Part shown: positions 1-6,497 of the stretch, piece after piece | Position numbering within the stretch: the stretch's first letter is position 1 | How the letters are laid out: each line of letters begins with the position of its first letter | Assembly (NCBI GenBank): GCA_963606965.1 | Contig: CAVDAL010000084.1 | Location: forward strand, 1 to 11,177 | DNA from: CAVDAL01 sp963606965 | GTDB taxonomy: Bacteria; Actinomycetota; Coriobacteriia; Coriobacteriales; QAMH01 | DNA: 11,177 bases | Direction: 5' to 3' | Notes under the pieces: model-generated | The model's database searches: none | Told to the model about the DNA's origin: nothing | Seen by the model: only the letters and a program-made list of their open reading frames with translations | Program-made: the position numbers and the translations under genes

Positions 1-31
1 ATTGTTGAAGTCCTTTCTATAGGTCATAGAA

Positions 32-47
32 GCAAAATATATAAAAA
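32..47. repeat. 16-bp direct repeat, copy 1
   Basis: GCAAAATATATAAAAA occurs here and again, identically, at 517-532, so the two copies bracket the small gene at 64-420. It is AT-rich, so chance or shared promoter-like composition is possible. It could also mark the ends of an inserted segment. Confidence 0.45.
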
Positions 48-63
48 CTAAGTGTTAAGAAGG

Positions 64-420
64 CTAGTAGGGAAAAAGCCTATCAAATCCTTCCTTAATT
101 ACCTTCACTGATATTTGTTTAATCTTAAGCAAATCTGTTCCATCTTCAAGAGCGTGCTTTTCGTCATCCGTAATGCTGACACGCATTAAGTCTGCCATTT
201 TTATAACTTCCTTGCCCATCTTTTTTTGATATGAAATTTTTTCTTCTCCAGATGAAGCAGAAGCTTTAGCTCTAAATTCTCCACATAATTTACAATATTC
301 ATTTAATTTCTCTAGCCCCACTGGATCTTCGTTCATTGCGTCCATTTTTAGCCTGTATGATCTTTCTAATGACCTGAGTCTTTGTTCTTGCATCATAATC
401 ATAATTTCATAAAGACCCAT
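64..420 (-). CDS. small hypothetical charged helical protein
   Basis: I do not recognise this 118-residue protein. It is highly charged (many K, E, R), has no membrane segment or signal peptide, and its N-terminal half (MIMMQEQRLRSLERSYRLK) looks like a long amphipathic or coiled-coil helix. Two cysteines sit close together in C-K-L-C about 45 residues in, too few for a zinc site alone. The ATG is preceded by a good ribosome binding site (AGGAG about 8 nt upstream on the minus strand), which supports it as a real gene. It stands alone, with a 26-bp palindrome just upstream. A cytosolic accessory protein, for example a small partner in a mobile or defence locus, would fit, but no function can be assigned. 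Confidence 0.65.
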   Translation of the reverse strand: MGLYEIMIMMQEQRLRSLERSYRLKMDAMNEDPVGLEKLNEYCKLCGEFRAKASASSGEEKISYQKKMGKEVIKMADLMRVSITDDEKHALEDGTDLLKIKQISVKVIKEGFDRLFPY

Positions 421-451
421 TATTTAATCTCCTTCAGTATGTTTGCATCAG

Positions 452-477
452 AAATCAATATATATATATATTGATTT
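452..477. promoter_or_regulatory. 26-bp perfect palindrome upstream of the 118-aa gene
   Basis: The half-site AAATCAATATATA is followed at once by its exact reverse complement, giving a 26-bp perfect palindrome with no spacer. It begins 32 bp upstream of the ATG at 420 (minus strand), where a promoter or operator would be expected, and its centre is a TATA-rich run usable as a -10 region. A dimeric repressor operator is the simplest reading. A cruciform or simple-repeat expansion is the alternative. The palindrome is seen directly; the role is inferred. Confidence 0.5.
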
Positions 478-516
478 TGATTGGGAAATCAGGACTGGTA
501 AATCTGCTTTTGCGAT

Positions 517-532
517 GCAAAATATATAAAAA
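517..532. repeat. 16-bp direct repeat, copy 2
   Basis: This is the second exact copy of GCAAAATATATAAAAA (first copy at 32-47). It lies about 100 bp upstream of the start of the minus-strand gene at 64-420. Read on the minus strand it includes TATATT, which could serve as part of a promoter. Confidence 0.45.
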
Positions 533-591
533 GCGCCATAATTATTGATTTTTTAGTCAGAGCCCGAGTTAAAGCGCTTTAAACTGCGATT

Positions 592-631
592 TTGCTATCT
601 TAAATAACATGTCCGCAGGTCAGATGCAGTG
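592..631. repeat. degenerate 40-nt dispersed repeat, copy A
   Basis: This segment aligns without gaps to 2257-2296 with 32 of 40 identical positions; shared blocks include CTTAA, AACATG, CGCAGGT and GCAGTG. Weaker similarity continues on the left side, where each copy has a GC-centred palindrome (TTAAAGCGCTTTAA here at 570-583, AAACGCGTTT at 2245-2254). Both copies sit between minus-strand genes. The rest of this 279-bp spacer (421-699) holds the 26-bp palindrome, a 16-bp direct repeat and GCGCATGCGC at 643-652, and no gene that I can support. Confidence 0.5.
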
Positions 632-699
632 AAATAATCATAGCGCATGCGCGACTAATTGATTTACTTTTGACCTATGCGTGGACAAGGCTCTCTATC

Positions 700-1428
700 T
701 CAATCTAATTTTTCTGGTTTTGAAGTATAGCCAATCACGGAACCTGCATAACCTTGCACAGGTTGCCAATACTTTGAAAGCAGAGAAATTCGCACTGCAG
801 GACGGACGCCGACAACTGTAACCTCTGTATCTACATATGAAATTGTTCGAGAATCATGAACGAAAAGAATTGGTTCATTAATTTCTGGAACATAATATGC
901 TTCATATCCATAATCATACTGATCTCTTAACCACCAAGGACTTGAACCAAAATTGCCTTGACAAACACCTTGATTTAAAGCGTATGGAGTTGGTACACAT
1001 TTAAGCTTAGGATCGATACTAGACACATAGCCAATCTCAGAATATGACAAAAGAAAAAAGTAATCATATGTTTCCACTTGACGACGAATTGTAAAAAAAC
1101 ACTTAGAACCTGTAGAATCTCCTTCTGTTGGTAAATCTGTTAGTAAGACTGAATGCAGAATTGGAGAATTATATTTTTCAGGAATTGCCTCATCTAAAAA
1201 ATCATAATTCAGCCAGTTTCTCAGTGAACAACTTCCCCAATGCCCACTGACTCCTTCATCATTATATGGTCTGCAATCTAATATACGAGTGCTAATAACC
1301 AGCGCTTCGCCATCATTTACATCCAATATTTGCCAATTAATCGGATCTTTGTGCTTTGATGAACTTTGCCAATAAGATCCAAATGTAACAATATCGCCGA
1401 CTTGTACGCTTATATAATCTGGTTTCAT
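700..1428 (-). CDS. DUF6273-like domain protein
   Basis: This 242-residue protein has the sequence pattern of the DUF6273 family. It opens with V-G-D-I-V-T-F-G-S-Y (10-19), then I-N-W-Q-I-L-D (30-36), L-D-C-R-P-Y-N (50-56), S-L-R-N-W-L-N (68-74), F-F-L-L-S (124-128), W-W-L-R (165-168) and G-V-R-P-A (207-211). These W, R and G-V-R-P-A positions are the family landmarks as I remember them. The domain is usually found in secreted, cell-surface or phage-associated proteins and its biochemical role is unknown. Here it forms the whole protein, with no signal peptide, anchor or partner domain. The ATG has a clear ribosome binding site (GGTGAGG, about 6 nt spacing). The next gene upstream on the same strand starts at 2127, so the two may be co-transcribed across a 72-nt gap. 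Confidence 0.8.
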   Translation of the reverse strand: MKPDYISVQVGDIVTFGSYWQSSSKHKDPINWQILDVNDGEALVISTRILDCRPYNDEGVSGHWGSCSLRNWLNYDFLDEAIPEKYNSPILHSVLLTDLPTEGDSTGSKCFFTIRRQVETYDYFFLLSYSEIGYVSSIDPKLKCVPTPYALNQGVCQGNFGSSPWWLRDQYDYGYEAYYVPEINEPILFVHDSRTISYVDTEVTVVGVRPAVRISLLSKYWQPVQGYAGSVIGYTSKPEKLD

Positions 1429-1500
1429 TTATATCCTCACCAAACCCTTACAATTCTCCTTTTTAAATTTCTATAAGTGCGTTTGCAAATTAGTAAAACA

Positions 1501-2127
1501 CTAGCCTTTGTACATATGCAACTCACTTGGAAGTGGCAATAAATCTTTTCCGTAATATTCTTCTGGTGTTTCATTACACTTTTTCTTTAAATTTCCACCA
1601 CCTTTTCTTAGCCAATAATTCCCATTTGTGTCCTTGTAATAGACTTCGACACCATAGCAATTTAAAGATTTGCCATTGCACTTTGGAGTTTCGAAACAGA
1701 AATCCCCTGGTGGAATATGAAAAAACCTCGCCCTGAAATCCTTCGAAATGTTTTTCCCAGAGATGGGAAAATCACAAACGCCACTACCATATATGACTAC
1801 ACCCTCCATGGCATCGCCAAGATTTCCCGATTCAATTTGATGCTTTCCAGGAAGAACCATAGTTACAACTACGTCATAAATTAACAGGTTGCTGTTGTTA
1901 CAGATTATTACCTTATTGTCTTTTACCCAAACGGTCAACAGATTAGCTTGTTTTCTGCGATCCTTATAAATCTTATATGCAATCGTTCCAATCGACACCG
2001 CAAGTGATATGGCCGAAAAAACAATACAAATTATATTTGCTATGTCCAAACTTATACCCAATCTAAAAAATACCTCTTTGACCTTAGCGTAGAAGTATAC
2101 CCCCCCCGGCAAACTTTTGTCAAACAC
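1501..2127 (-). CDS. single-pass membrane protein of unknown function
   Basis: I do not recognise this 208-residue protein. One hydrophobic segment (about 30-53, ending in a K-I-Y-K-D-R-R-K positive patch) predicts a single-pass anchor with the long C-terminal part in the cytoplasm. That soluble part is beta-rich and has an N-N-S-N-L-L-I-Y-D-V stretch followed by V-V-V-T-M-V-L-P, like an immunoglobulin-like or C2-like strand pair. The start chosen is GTG at 2127, preceded by AAGAAG. Codons 7-10 contain a run of eight G (C8 at 2100-2107 on the plus strand), so a slip would shift the frame almost at the start. It lies 72 nt upstream of the DUF6273-like gene on the same strand and could be in the same transcript. 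Confidence 0.65.
   Translation of the reverse strand: MFDKSLPGGVYFYAKVKEVFFRLGISLDIANIICIVFSAISLAVSIGTIAYKIYKDRRKQANLLTVWVKDNKVIICNNSNLLIYDVVVTMVLPGKHQIESGNLGDAMEGVVIYGSGVCDFPISGKNISKDFRARFFHIPPGDFCFETPKCNGKSLNCYGVEVYYKDTNGNYWLRKGGGNLKKKCNETPEEYYGKDLLPLPSELHMYKG
2100..2107. repeat. C8/G8 homopolymer tract inside the start of a coding region
   Basis: Eight consecutive C on the plus strand read as ccG-GGG-GGG-Gta in the minus-strand gene, at codons 7-10 of the protein starting at 2127. The surrounding DNA is AT-rich, so the tract stands out. Poly-G runs of this kind are classic slipped-strand phase-variation sites. It could also be a sequencing length error. Confidence 0.55.
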
Positions 2128-2256
2128 AATTCTTCTTGTGTTCAGCTCAAATATGGCGTTTTTTGATTTGAGTTTTGTGTTTCGAAATTTTTATAAGCAG
2201 CGCAAACCCTCACGCATGTGCAAAGATAGTGTATGTGCTCGATTAAACGCGTTTCT

Positions 2257-2296
2257 TTGCTGCCTTAAGCAACATGCTCGCAGGTAAGAAGCAGTG
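2257..2296. repeat. degenerate 40-nt dispersed repeat, copy B
   Basis: This is the partner of 592-631, with 32 of 40 positions identical and no gaps. It contains a small inverted repeat, TTGCT (2257-2261) and AGCAA (2268-2272), which is not preserved in copy A, so a conserved RNA hairpin is not supported. The spacer 2128-2328 otherwise holds AAACGCGTTT (2245-2254) and no convincing gene. No clear terminator is visible after the LuxR-type gene that ends at 2329. Confidence 0.5.
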
Positions 2297-2328
2297 TCAT
2301 CGCTCGTTCAACGCGGTGGCCAAAACCG

Positions 2329-3765
2329 TTATTGCCAATTTTTAACGACTGCCACAACCTCATCATAACTATGCACGCCAAGCTTTGCATAAATATGTTT
2401 CATGTGAGTGCGAACAGTATTTTCACTCAACACGAGCTTTTCCTCTATTTGAACACGCTTCATTCCATCAGCCAAATAACTCAAAATCTCTTCTTCTTTG
2501 CGAGTCAAACCATATTGCCGAGCAACTTGATTCACGCGCCATGAATCCAAATCAGCATTTTTCGCTAGGCTTTTGCGACCTTTCTTGCGCAAAGCCACCT
2601 TGCTGCTTCCTGAAACAAAATCATAAAATGAGTCTGATATCTTTCGACTTCTTCGCAGCGGAGAAGCAACTACAACAAGCAGAAATATCATCGCATAACA
2701 AATTGGCAAATTCACCGCACTGTGCAAATCAATACTTGCGTTAAACGAATAAATGCTAAGCCCAAGTCCGCAACCTTCTGCAATCATCATAGGAATGCGC
2801 ACGATTGGAAAAATCCACAACGCCGGCACTCCATATCGATAGCAAATATCGCACAAGACAACCAACAGAAAAATTCTAAAAGCAACATTTCCTGCATCAG
2901 TAAATATAAGCACAACACCGCGCGCTGCATCGCCCTGCCAGCAATAAAGCAAAATGCCGGCAACAATCAAAGGCATTGCAACATATTCAAGAACGCTGGC
3001 ATCAAAATAATCTTTAAAGAAAAAGAGTGTCCCAACAATACAAACTAGCGCAACAATTCCTCCACCAACGCAGCTCAAATCTGTACGCTCACTGCCAAGC
3101 AGCTGACGGAAGAAAAATGCAACAAAAGTGAACACAGCAACCATCACCACAAGGCGCCATGGAAAGAAATGCTGTTCTTTGATTTCGCCTTCCCCACACG
3201 AAGATATTTTATTTGAGGTAAGTAAAAGCAGTAATGTTGAACAAAGGCAGCATACAAGCACACATGCAAAAGACAGCGCAGAAGAAAGCGCGCTCATAGC
3301 TATCTGCAAAATCACAGAAACTACATATGCACCAGCATAGCAAATGGAAACTTGCTTGATTGAAAGCCTGCAAAAAAGTTCATTCCATAACAAAAACAGC
3401 AGTGCGGCAGCTATGCCTTTTAGTGCGGAGCCAAAAATAGCTAAAACCCAGACACCAGCGACGTGCAAAACCACAACCAAAACAGGACCAATAATGCCAA
3501 AAGCGCCCGCCAAAATTTTAATCCAATCAAAAGCAAGCAGGCTGCGAATCTGCTTATTCAATACAGCAACAACAATAAGTGTTGCAACATTTGCGCCAAT
3601 TCCCGCTATGATATCTGCAATATGAGATGCAGAACCAGCAGAAAATCCCGCCAACAACTTTATGTATGAATTGCCTATAGTCCATGCCAAAAACAAACCC
3701 ATCCCAACAGCACAGATAAGCAACTTTTGTAAATCATTTAAATTTTGTTTTGTCTGATTTGACAT
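2329..3765 (-). CDS. membrane LuxR-type transcriptional regulator
   Basis: This 478-residue protein has a membrane sensor part made of about a dozen hydrophobic segments (roughly 12-385). A polar linker follows, and then a C-terminal LuxR/GerE helix-turn-helix (about 418-478) with the typical L-T-x-K-E-E-E-I-L and S-E-N-T-V-R-T-H-M-K-H-I-Y-A-K-L-G pattern. There is no receiver domain, so it is not a standard two-component output protein. Membrane LuxR regulators of this layout are greatly expanded in Eggerthella and relatives, often next to Tat-exported enzymes. It is transcribed divergently from the Tat lipoprotein gene at 4027, separated by 261 bp, which suggests that it controls that gene in response to a ligand or membrane signal. 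The ATG is preceded by GGGAAG about 5 nt upstream. Confidence 0.93.
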   Translation of the reverse strand: MSNQTKQNLNDLQKLLICAVGMGLFLAWTIGNSYIKLLAGFSAGSASHIADIIAGIGANVATLIVVAVLNKQIRSLLAFDWIKILAGAFGIIGPVLVVVLHVAGVWVLAIFGSALKGIAAALLFLLWNELFCRLSIKQVSICYAGAYVVSVILQIAMSALSSALSFACVLVCCLCSTLLLLLTSNKISSCGEGEIKEQHFFPWRLVVMVAVFTFVAFFFRQLLGSERTDLSCVGGGIVALVCIVGTLFFFKDYFDASVLEYVAMPLIVAGILLYCWQGDAARGVVLIFTDAGNVAFRIFLLVVLCDICYRYGVPALWIFPIVRIPMMIAEGCGLGLSIYSFNASIDLHSAVNLPICYAMIFLLVVVASPLRRSRKISDSFYDFVSGSSKVALRKKGRKSLAKNADLDSWRVNQVARQYGLTRKEEEILSYLADGMKRVQIEEKLVLSENTVRTHMKHIYAKLGVHSYDEVVAVVKNWQ

Positions 3766-3880
3766 CTACACTTCCCAAATTTAACCAAACGACACAGAAT
3801 TATACTTCAAAGTGTTGGCTTTCAACATTGCATGCGACAAACGCAATCGGCAAAGCTCTGACCTGCGCATTCATGTTTAA

Positions 3881-3896
3881 TGTGAGGAAAATCACA
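3881..3896. promoter_or_regulatory. CRP-like palindrome TGTGA-N6-TCACA
   Basis: TGTGAGGAAAATCACA matches the textbook consensus half-sites of CRP/FNR-superfamily activators exactly. It sits roughly in the middle of the 261-bp divergent spacer, about 115 bp from the LuxR-type start and 130 bp from the Tat-lipoprotein start, so it could serve either gene. The palindrome is seen directly; binding by a Crp-like protein or by the LuxR protein is inferred. The rest of the spacer holds a short CAAG tandem around 3977-3988 and no clear -35/-10 pair that I would defend. Confidence 0.5.
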
Positions 3897-4026
3897 TCCT
3901 CTTTTCATACCAATAAACTGACTCACCACAAGCGAATAATCTATAACCTCCTTTTGCGGGGATAAGCCCAAGGCTGCAAGCAAGCAAGCAGCAAGGTCAT
4001 TAAATGTAAATGAAAGGCAGGGTTTC

Positions 4027-5523
4027 ATGAAAGACGAAAAACACAATAATGAAAATGAAAGCGGCATAACCCGAAGAGGTTTTGCTAAAGCAGCTTTGCT
4101 GAGCGCGGCAGCAGCAGGCATGGCAATGATTGGAACTGGTTGTTCTTCAAATAGTGGCAGCACAGATTCAGTTGAAAAAGCAAGTTTTGATTTTTCATCT
4201 CTTGACGCAGGCGCGCTAAAAGTTGGCGCAGGCAGCGCTCTTATCAAGCTTGATAAATATTGCCCAATCAATGAAGAAAATACTCAAGCAGGTCAAGCTT
4301 CTAAAACACCAAGCTTTGTGCATTCTGAAGGTTATTATACAAATGTGCATAAAGGGCATGATTTGCGCTTCAACATTGTTCTGTTGGAATTTAACGGCGA
4401 AAAGTTTGCCATTTCATCAATCGAACATGTAAATCCAGTCAACATTGACGACGACAAAGCTTTAATTGAAAAACTGACAGGCGTAGCGCAAGATCATCAG
4501 TGGTATCACAATCCGCACGTTTTAAGCGCTCCTCATAACATTAACCAAAAAGCAATCAACAAAGCTATTAAAGAAGCTTGCGCAGCAGCATCTGCAAATA
4601 TAAAAGATGCTAAATTTGGCTATGGCGAAGGCGTGACATATGCAAACACAAACCGCTGTTATGAAACAAATGAAGGCTGGTCACAGGTTTCTAACGACAA
4701 CGGCAACACAGACCATGTTTTGCCAGTTTTGCGTTTTGATGATACAAACGGCAAGCCAATTGCAATTTTATACACAGTGAACATGGCAGCAGGCACGCTT
4801 GAAAATGCTATGAATTCAGAAAAGGATAAGAATGGCCGCCAAATCACTTGCGACATTGCCGGCTTGTCAGAACGCGCAATTGAAAAATATTATGGTGGAG
4901 ATTGTGTGGCTATTTATTTTGCAGGTTGCACCGGAGACCAGTGGGGTGCTGTTCGCGCTGAATATAATTATGTTTCAGGCGCGCAGGGCGACCTTACCTA
5001 TGAACATGGCTTCTTCAGCAACGATGCAGGCTGGACTTTGCTTGATATGGCTTCTAGCAGACTTGCCGTATCTGTTATTGATACAGCAAATAAAATTGAA
5101 AGCGGCGATATCCACAAGTTGAGTTATACAAATCAGAAGTTTGAATATAAGCAGCTTGATAAAGATAAGTTAACGTCAGGCAGCGACCCTAAAGTCTTCA
5201 ATTATGTTCAATCTGAATCTGAGCCAACTTGCAAAACTGATGTAAGCATTTTTGCTATTGATGATATTGCAATAACAGGCGTTAAACCAGAAATGAATAT
5301 TCAGTCATTAAAAGACATTCGCGAAGGCTCTCCATATAAATACAACATCATGCAAAACTGGGTTAGCTATGACGGAAATTCTGTGCAAGGATATTTGCCA
5401 GACCAGCAAGGCTTTGACCAATGCGGAAAACAAGCTAGCAAGACTTCATTTATGCCAGGATCTGCAGAAGAAATGGTTGGCCACGCTGTTGATATGTTGA
5501 AGGAAAGTTATCCGAGCAAATAA
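4027..5523 (+). CDS. Tat-exported lipoprotein, neutral/alkaline ceramidase-like
   Basis: This 498-residue protein starts with a twin-arginine signal, T-R-R-G-F-A-K (15-21), an Ala-rich hydrophobic core and Cys39, followed by a Ser/Gly-rich linker, as in lipid-anchored Tat substrates. The -3 residue before Cys39 is Gly rather than Leu, which is atypical. The body follows the neutral/alkaline non-lysosomal ceramidase pattern: V-G-A-G (66-69), L-S-A-P-H-N (166-171, like S-A-T-H-T-H), D-I-A-G (276-279), F-A-G-C-T-G-D-Q (298-305), V-K-P-E-M-N (419-424) and G-Y-L-P (455-458). His169, Glu422 and Tyr456 match positions that bind zinc in that family; another ligand may be His135. The expected reaction is hydrolysis of an N-acyl or related amide lipid at the cell surface, but the substrate is unproven. 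Divergent from a membrane LuxR regulator; ribosome binding site AGGCAGGG. Confidence 0.82.
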   Translation: MKDEKHNNENESGITRRGFAKAALLSAAAAGMAMIGTGCSSNSGSTDSVEKASFDFSSLDAGALKVGAGSALIKLDKYCPINEENTQAGQASKTPSFVHSEGYYTNVHKGHDLRFNIVLLEFNGEKFAISSIEHVNPVNIDDDKALIEKLTGVAQDHQWYHNPHVLSAPHNINQKAINKAIKEACAAASANIKDAKFGYGEGVTYANTNRCYETNEGWSQVSNDNGNTDHVLPVLRFDDTNGKPIAILYTVNMAAGTLENAMNSEKDKNGRQITCDIAGLSERAIEKYYGGDCVAIYFAGCTGDQWGAVRAEYNYVSGAQGDLTYEHGFFSNDAGWTLLDMASSRLAVSVIDTANKIESGDIHKLSYTNQKFEYKQLDKDKLTSGSDPKVFNYVQSESEPTCKTDVSIFAIDDIAITGVKPEMNIQSLKDIREGSPYKYNIMQNWVSYDGNSVQGYLPDQQGFDQCGKQASKTSFMPGSAEEMVGHAVDMLKESYPSK

Positions 5524-5566
5524 ACTAGTAAAGTGCATATTCATTGAAAATTTATTCAGAAAATAG

Positions 5567-5595
5567 TGCGGCGGAAAGCTTTGCTTTCCGCCGCA
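5567..5595. terminator. strong hairpin between convergent genes
   Basis: A perfect GC-rich inverted repeat: GCGGCGGAAAGC (5568-5579), loop TTT, GCTTTCCGCCGC (5583-5594), plus one extra T-A pair outside. It begins 44 nt after the stop of the Tat-lipoprotein gene and lies just after the end of the minus-strand zinc-ribbon gene. A T-rich run follows the hairpin only on the minus strand (ACTATTTTC), so it is most classical for the zinc-ribbon gene. It probably acts in both directions. Confidence 0.75.
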
Positions 5596-5610
5596 GCGTA
5601 TCCTTCTCAT

Positions 5611-5994
5611 TTAAAGGCTTAAGCAATCCTTAAATTTTGACCTGCTGCCATCATTACTACCAATCGGCTGCCCTGGGGGTTCAGCCAATTCACCAAGTTT
5701 GCTCTTTGGCTTATACATATACCATTGGCTAAACCCCTTGTTCAAATTCACATGACTGAATCCGCATTCACTACACTTATTTTCAACCCATGAATTCAAC
5801 GCACCACACTTGAGGCAGATTGATTCAATTTTGAAGCCGCATTGCTGGCAAACTTCTTGCTCAATTTCAAATCGCGTCTTGCATTCAGGGCATTTCAAGC
5901 TGCGCGAAAAATATCTGCGATGCTTGACGATAGGGCAATCACGAACACAATGCGGCGTACAAATTACACAACGTTTTTTAATTCCTTCAGCCAT
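5611..5994 (-). CDS. small cysteine-rich zinc-ribbon protein
   Basis: This protein of about 127 residues carries four CxxC-type pairs: C-P-E-C, C-Q-Q-C-G, C-L-K-C-G and C-S-E-C-G, the layout of a double zinc ribbon (DZR-like) with two predicted zinc sites. In front of them is C-V-I-C-T-P-H-C-V-R-D-C-P, which is one residue longer than the ferredoxin CxxCxxCxxxCP motif and may bind another zinc or an iron-sulfur cluster. The C-terminal tail is polar and lacks recognisable domains. Such proteins usually mediate protein or nucleic-acid contacts; no specific role can be assigned. I chose ATG at 5994; GTG at 6000 is also possible. Neither has a good ribosome binding site, so the true 5' end may have been lost at the rearranged region that follows. 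Confidence 0.6.
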   Translation of the reverse strand: MAEGIKKRCVICTPHCVRDCPIVKHRRYFSRSLKCPECKTRFEIEQEVCQQCGFKIESICLKCGALNSWVENKCSECGFSHVNLNKGFSQWYMYKPKSKLGELAEPPGQPIGSNDGSRSKFKDCLSL

Positions 5995-6000
5995 TTGCAC

Positions 6001-6177
6001 TTATCTATTCAAGAACATAAAGCACTTGCTTCGGCTTTTCCTGAAGTGCCTCTTGAAAAGAATCAACTTCACCATATCGAATTATTTGTGCCAAGCAATG
6101 CTTCACGCAAGTTGGTTCTTTCTTTTGTTCCACGCGTTCAGCGCACAAATTACAAAGAGTTGTTGGGATTGGCATAA
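6001..6177 (+). pseudogene. possible 3' remnant of an unidentified gene
   Basis: This stretch reads as about 58 residues of protein-like sequence ending at a TAA (6175-6177), with segments such as H-K-A-L-A-S-A-F-P-E-V-P and R-T-N-Y-K-E-L-L-G-L-A. The frame stays open leftward, but only over the antisense of the zinc-ribbon gene, and there is no credible start. It could be the end of a gene whose front was deleted. I do not recognise the family, and the open frame could also be chance. Confidence 0.3.
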
Positions 6178-6191
6178 AGATAAAAGTGTAA

Positions 6192-6419
6192 TCATCTTCA
6201 CCATTCTTCCATGGGCCAGAAAAATGGGAGTTTGACTATGTTCCATTTTTTACTGAACAATGCGACATGTGCGTTGCTAGGGCCGAGCGCGGTCAGCTTC
6301 CTACTTGTATGCAGCATTGCGAAGGCGAATGCTTAAAATTTGGCGAACTTGAAGACATGGTAAAAGAGCTCAACGGCAAGCCAAAGCAGATTATTCAAAT
6401 AATGGATTTTTCTGATTAA
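6192..6419 (+). pseudogene. C-terminal fragment of a DmsB-like 4Fe-4S ferredoxin subunit
   Basis: The frame reads K-W-E-F-D-Y-V-P-F-F-T-E-Q-C-D-M-C (from about 6222), continues with a cysteine pattern CxxC-x11-C-x3-C-x3-C, and ends at TAA 6417-6419. This closely resembles the last cluster region of DMSO-reductase-family electron-transfer subunits (DmsB, PhsB and similar; typically around 200 residues with four clusters). Here only about 75 residues remain: the frame is closed by a stop at 6189-6191, there is no start codon with a ribosome binding site, and no catalytic molybdopterin subunit or membrane anchor gene is nearby. I read it as a decayed remnant, left when neighbouring DNA was deleted or replaced. 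Family identity rests on the cysteine pattern. Confidence 0.65.
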
Positions 6420-6433
6420 TTTTCGTCATTTAA

Positions 6434-6472
6434 GAGGCTGTTTCTGGGTTTGTTCAACCCAGAAACAGCCTC
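6434..6472. terminator. 17-bp perfect-stem hairpin
   Basis: The left arm 6434-6450 (GAGGCTGTTTCTGGGTT) is the exact reverse complement of 6456-6472, with a 5-nt loop TGTTC. It starts 15 nt after the stop of the DmsB-like fragment, consistent with its original terminator. No T-run follows on either strand, so it could instead act as an RNA-stabilising stem or be a palindromic repeat unit. Confidence 0.55.
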
Positions 6473-6497
6473 AAAACTACAAACGTCATATTACGAT

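Noticed and set aside
643..652. GCGCATGCGC palindrome
   Set aside because: Short self-complementary 10-mer with no positional relation to a start codon; not enough to call a site.
2274..2345. A 23-codon frame starting at ATG 2274 within repeat copy B
   Set aside because: It has no ribosome binding site, runs antisense into the end of the LuxR-type gene, and the corresponding frame in repeat copy A stops after seven codons.
2332..3669. Several plus-strand open frames of 68-119 codons opposite the LuxR-type gene
   Set aside because: They are antisense frames of a clearly coding region, have low-complexity composition and no supporting start signals.
3977..3995. CAAG tandem run in the divergent spacer as a regulatory repeat
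   Set aside because: Only three perfect units; too short to separate from chance.
4659..5122. Open frames on either strand within the ceramidase-like gene
   Set aside because: They overlap a well-supported long gene in the wrong frame and show no recognisable protein features.
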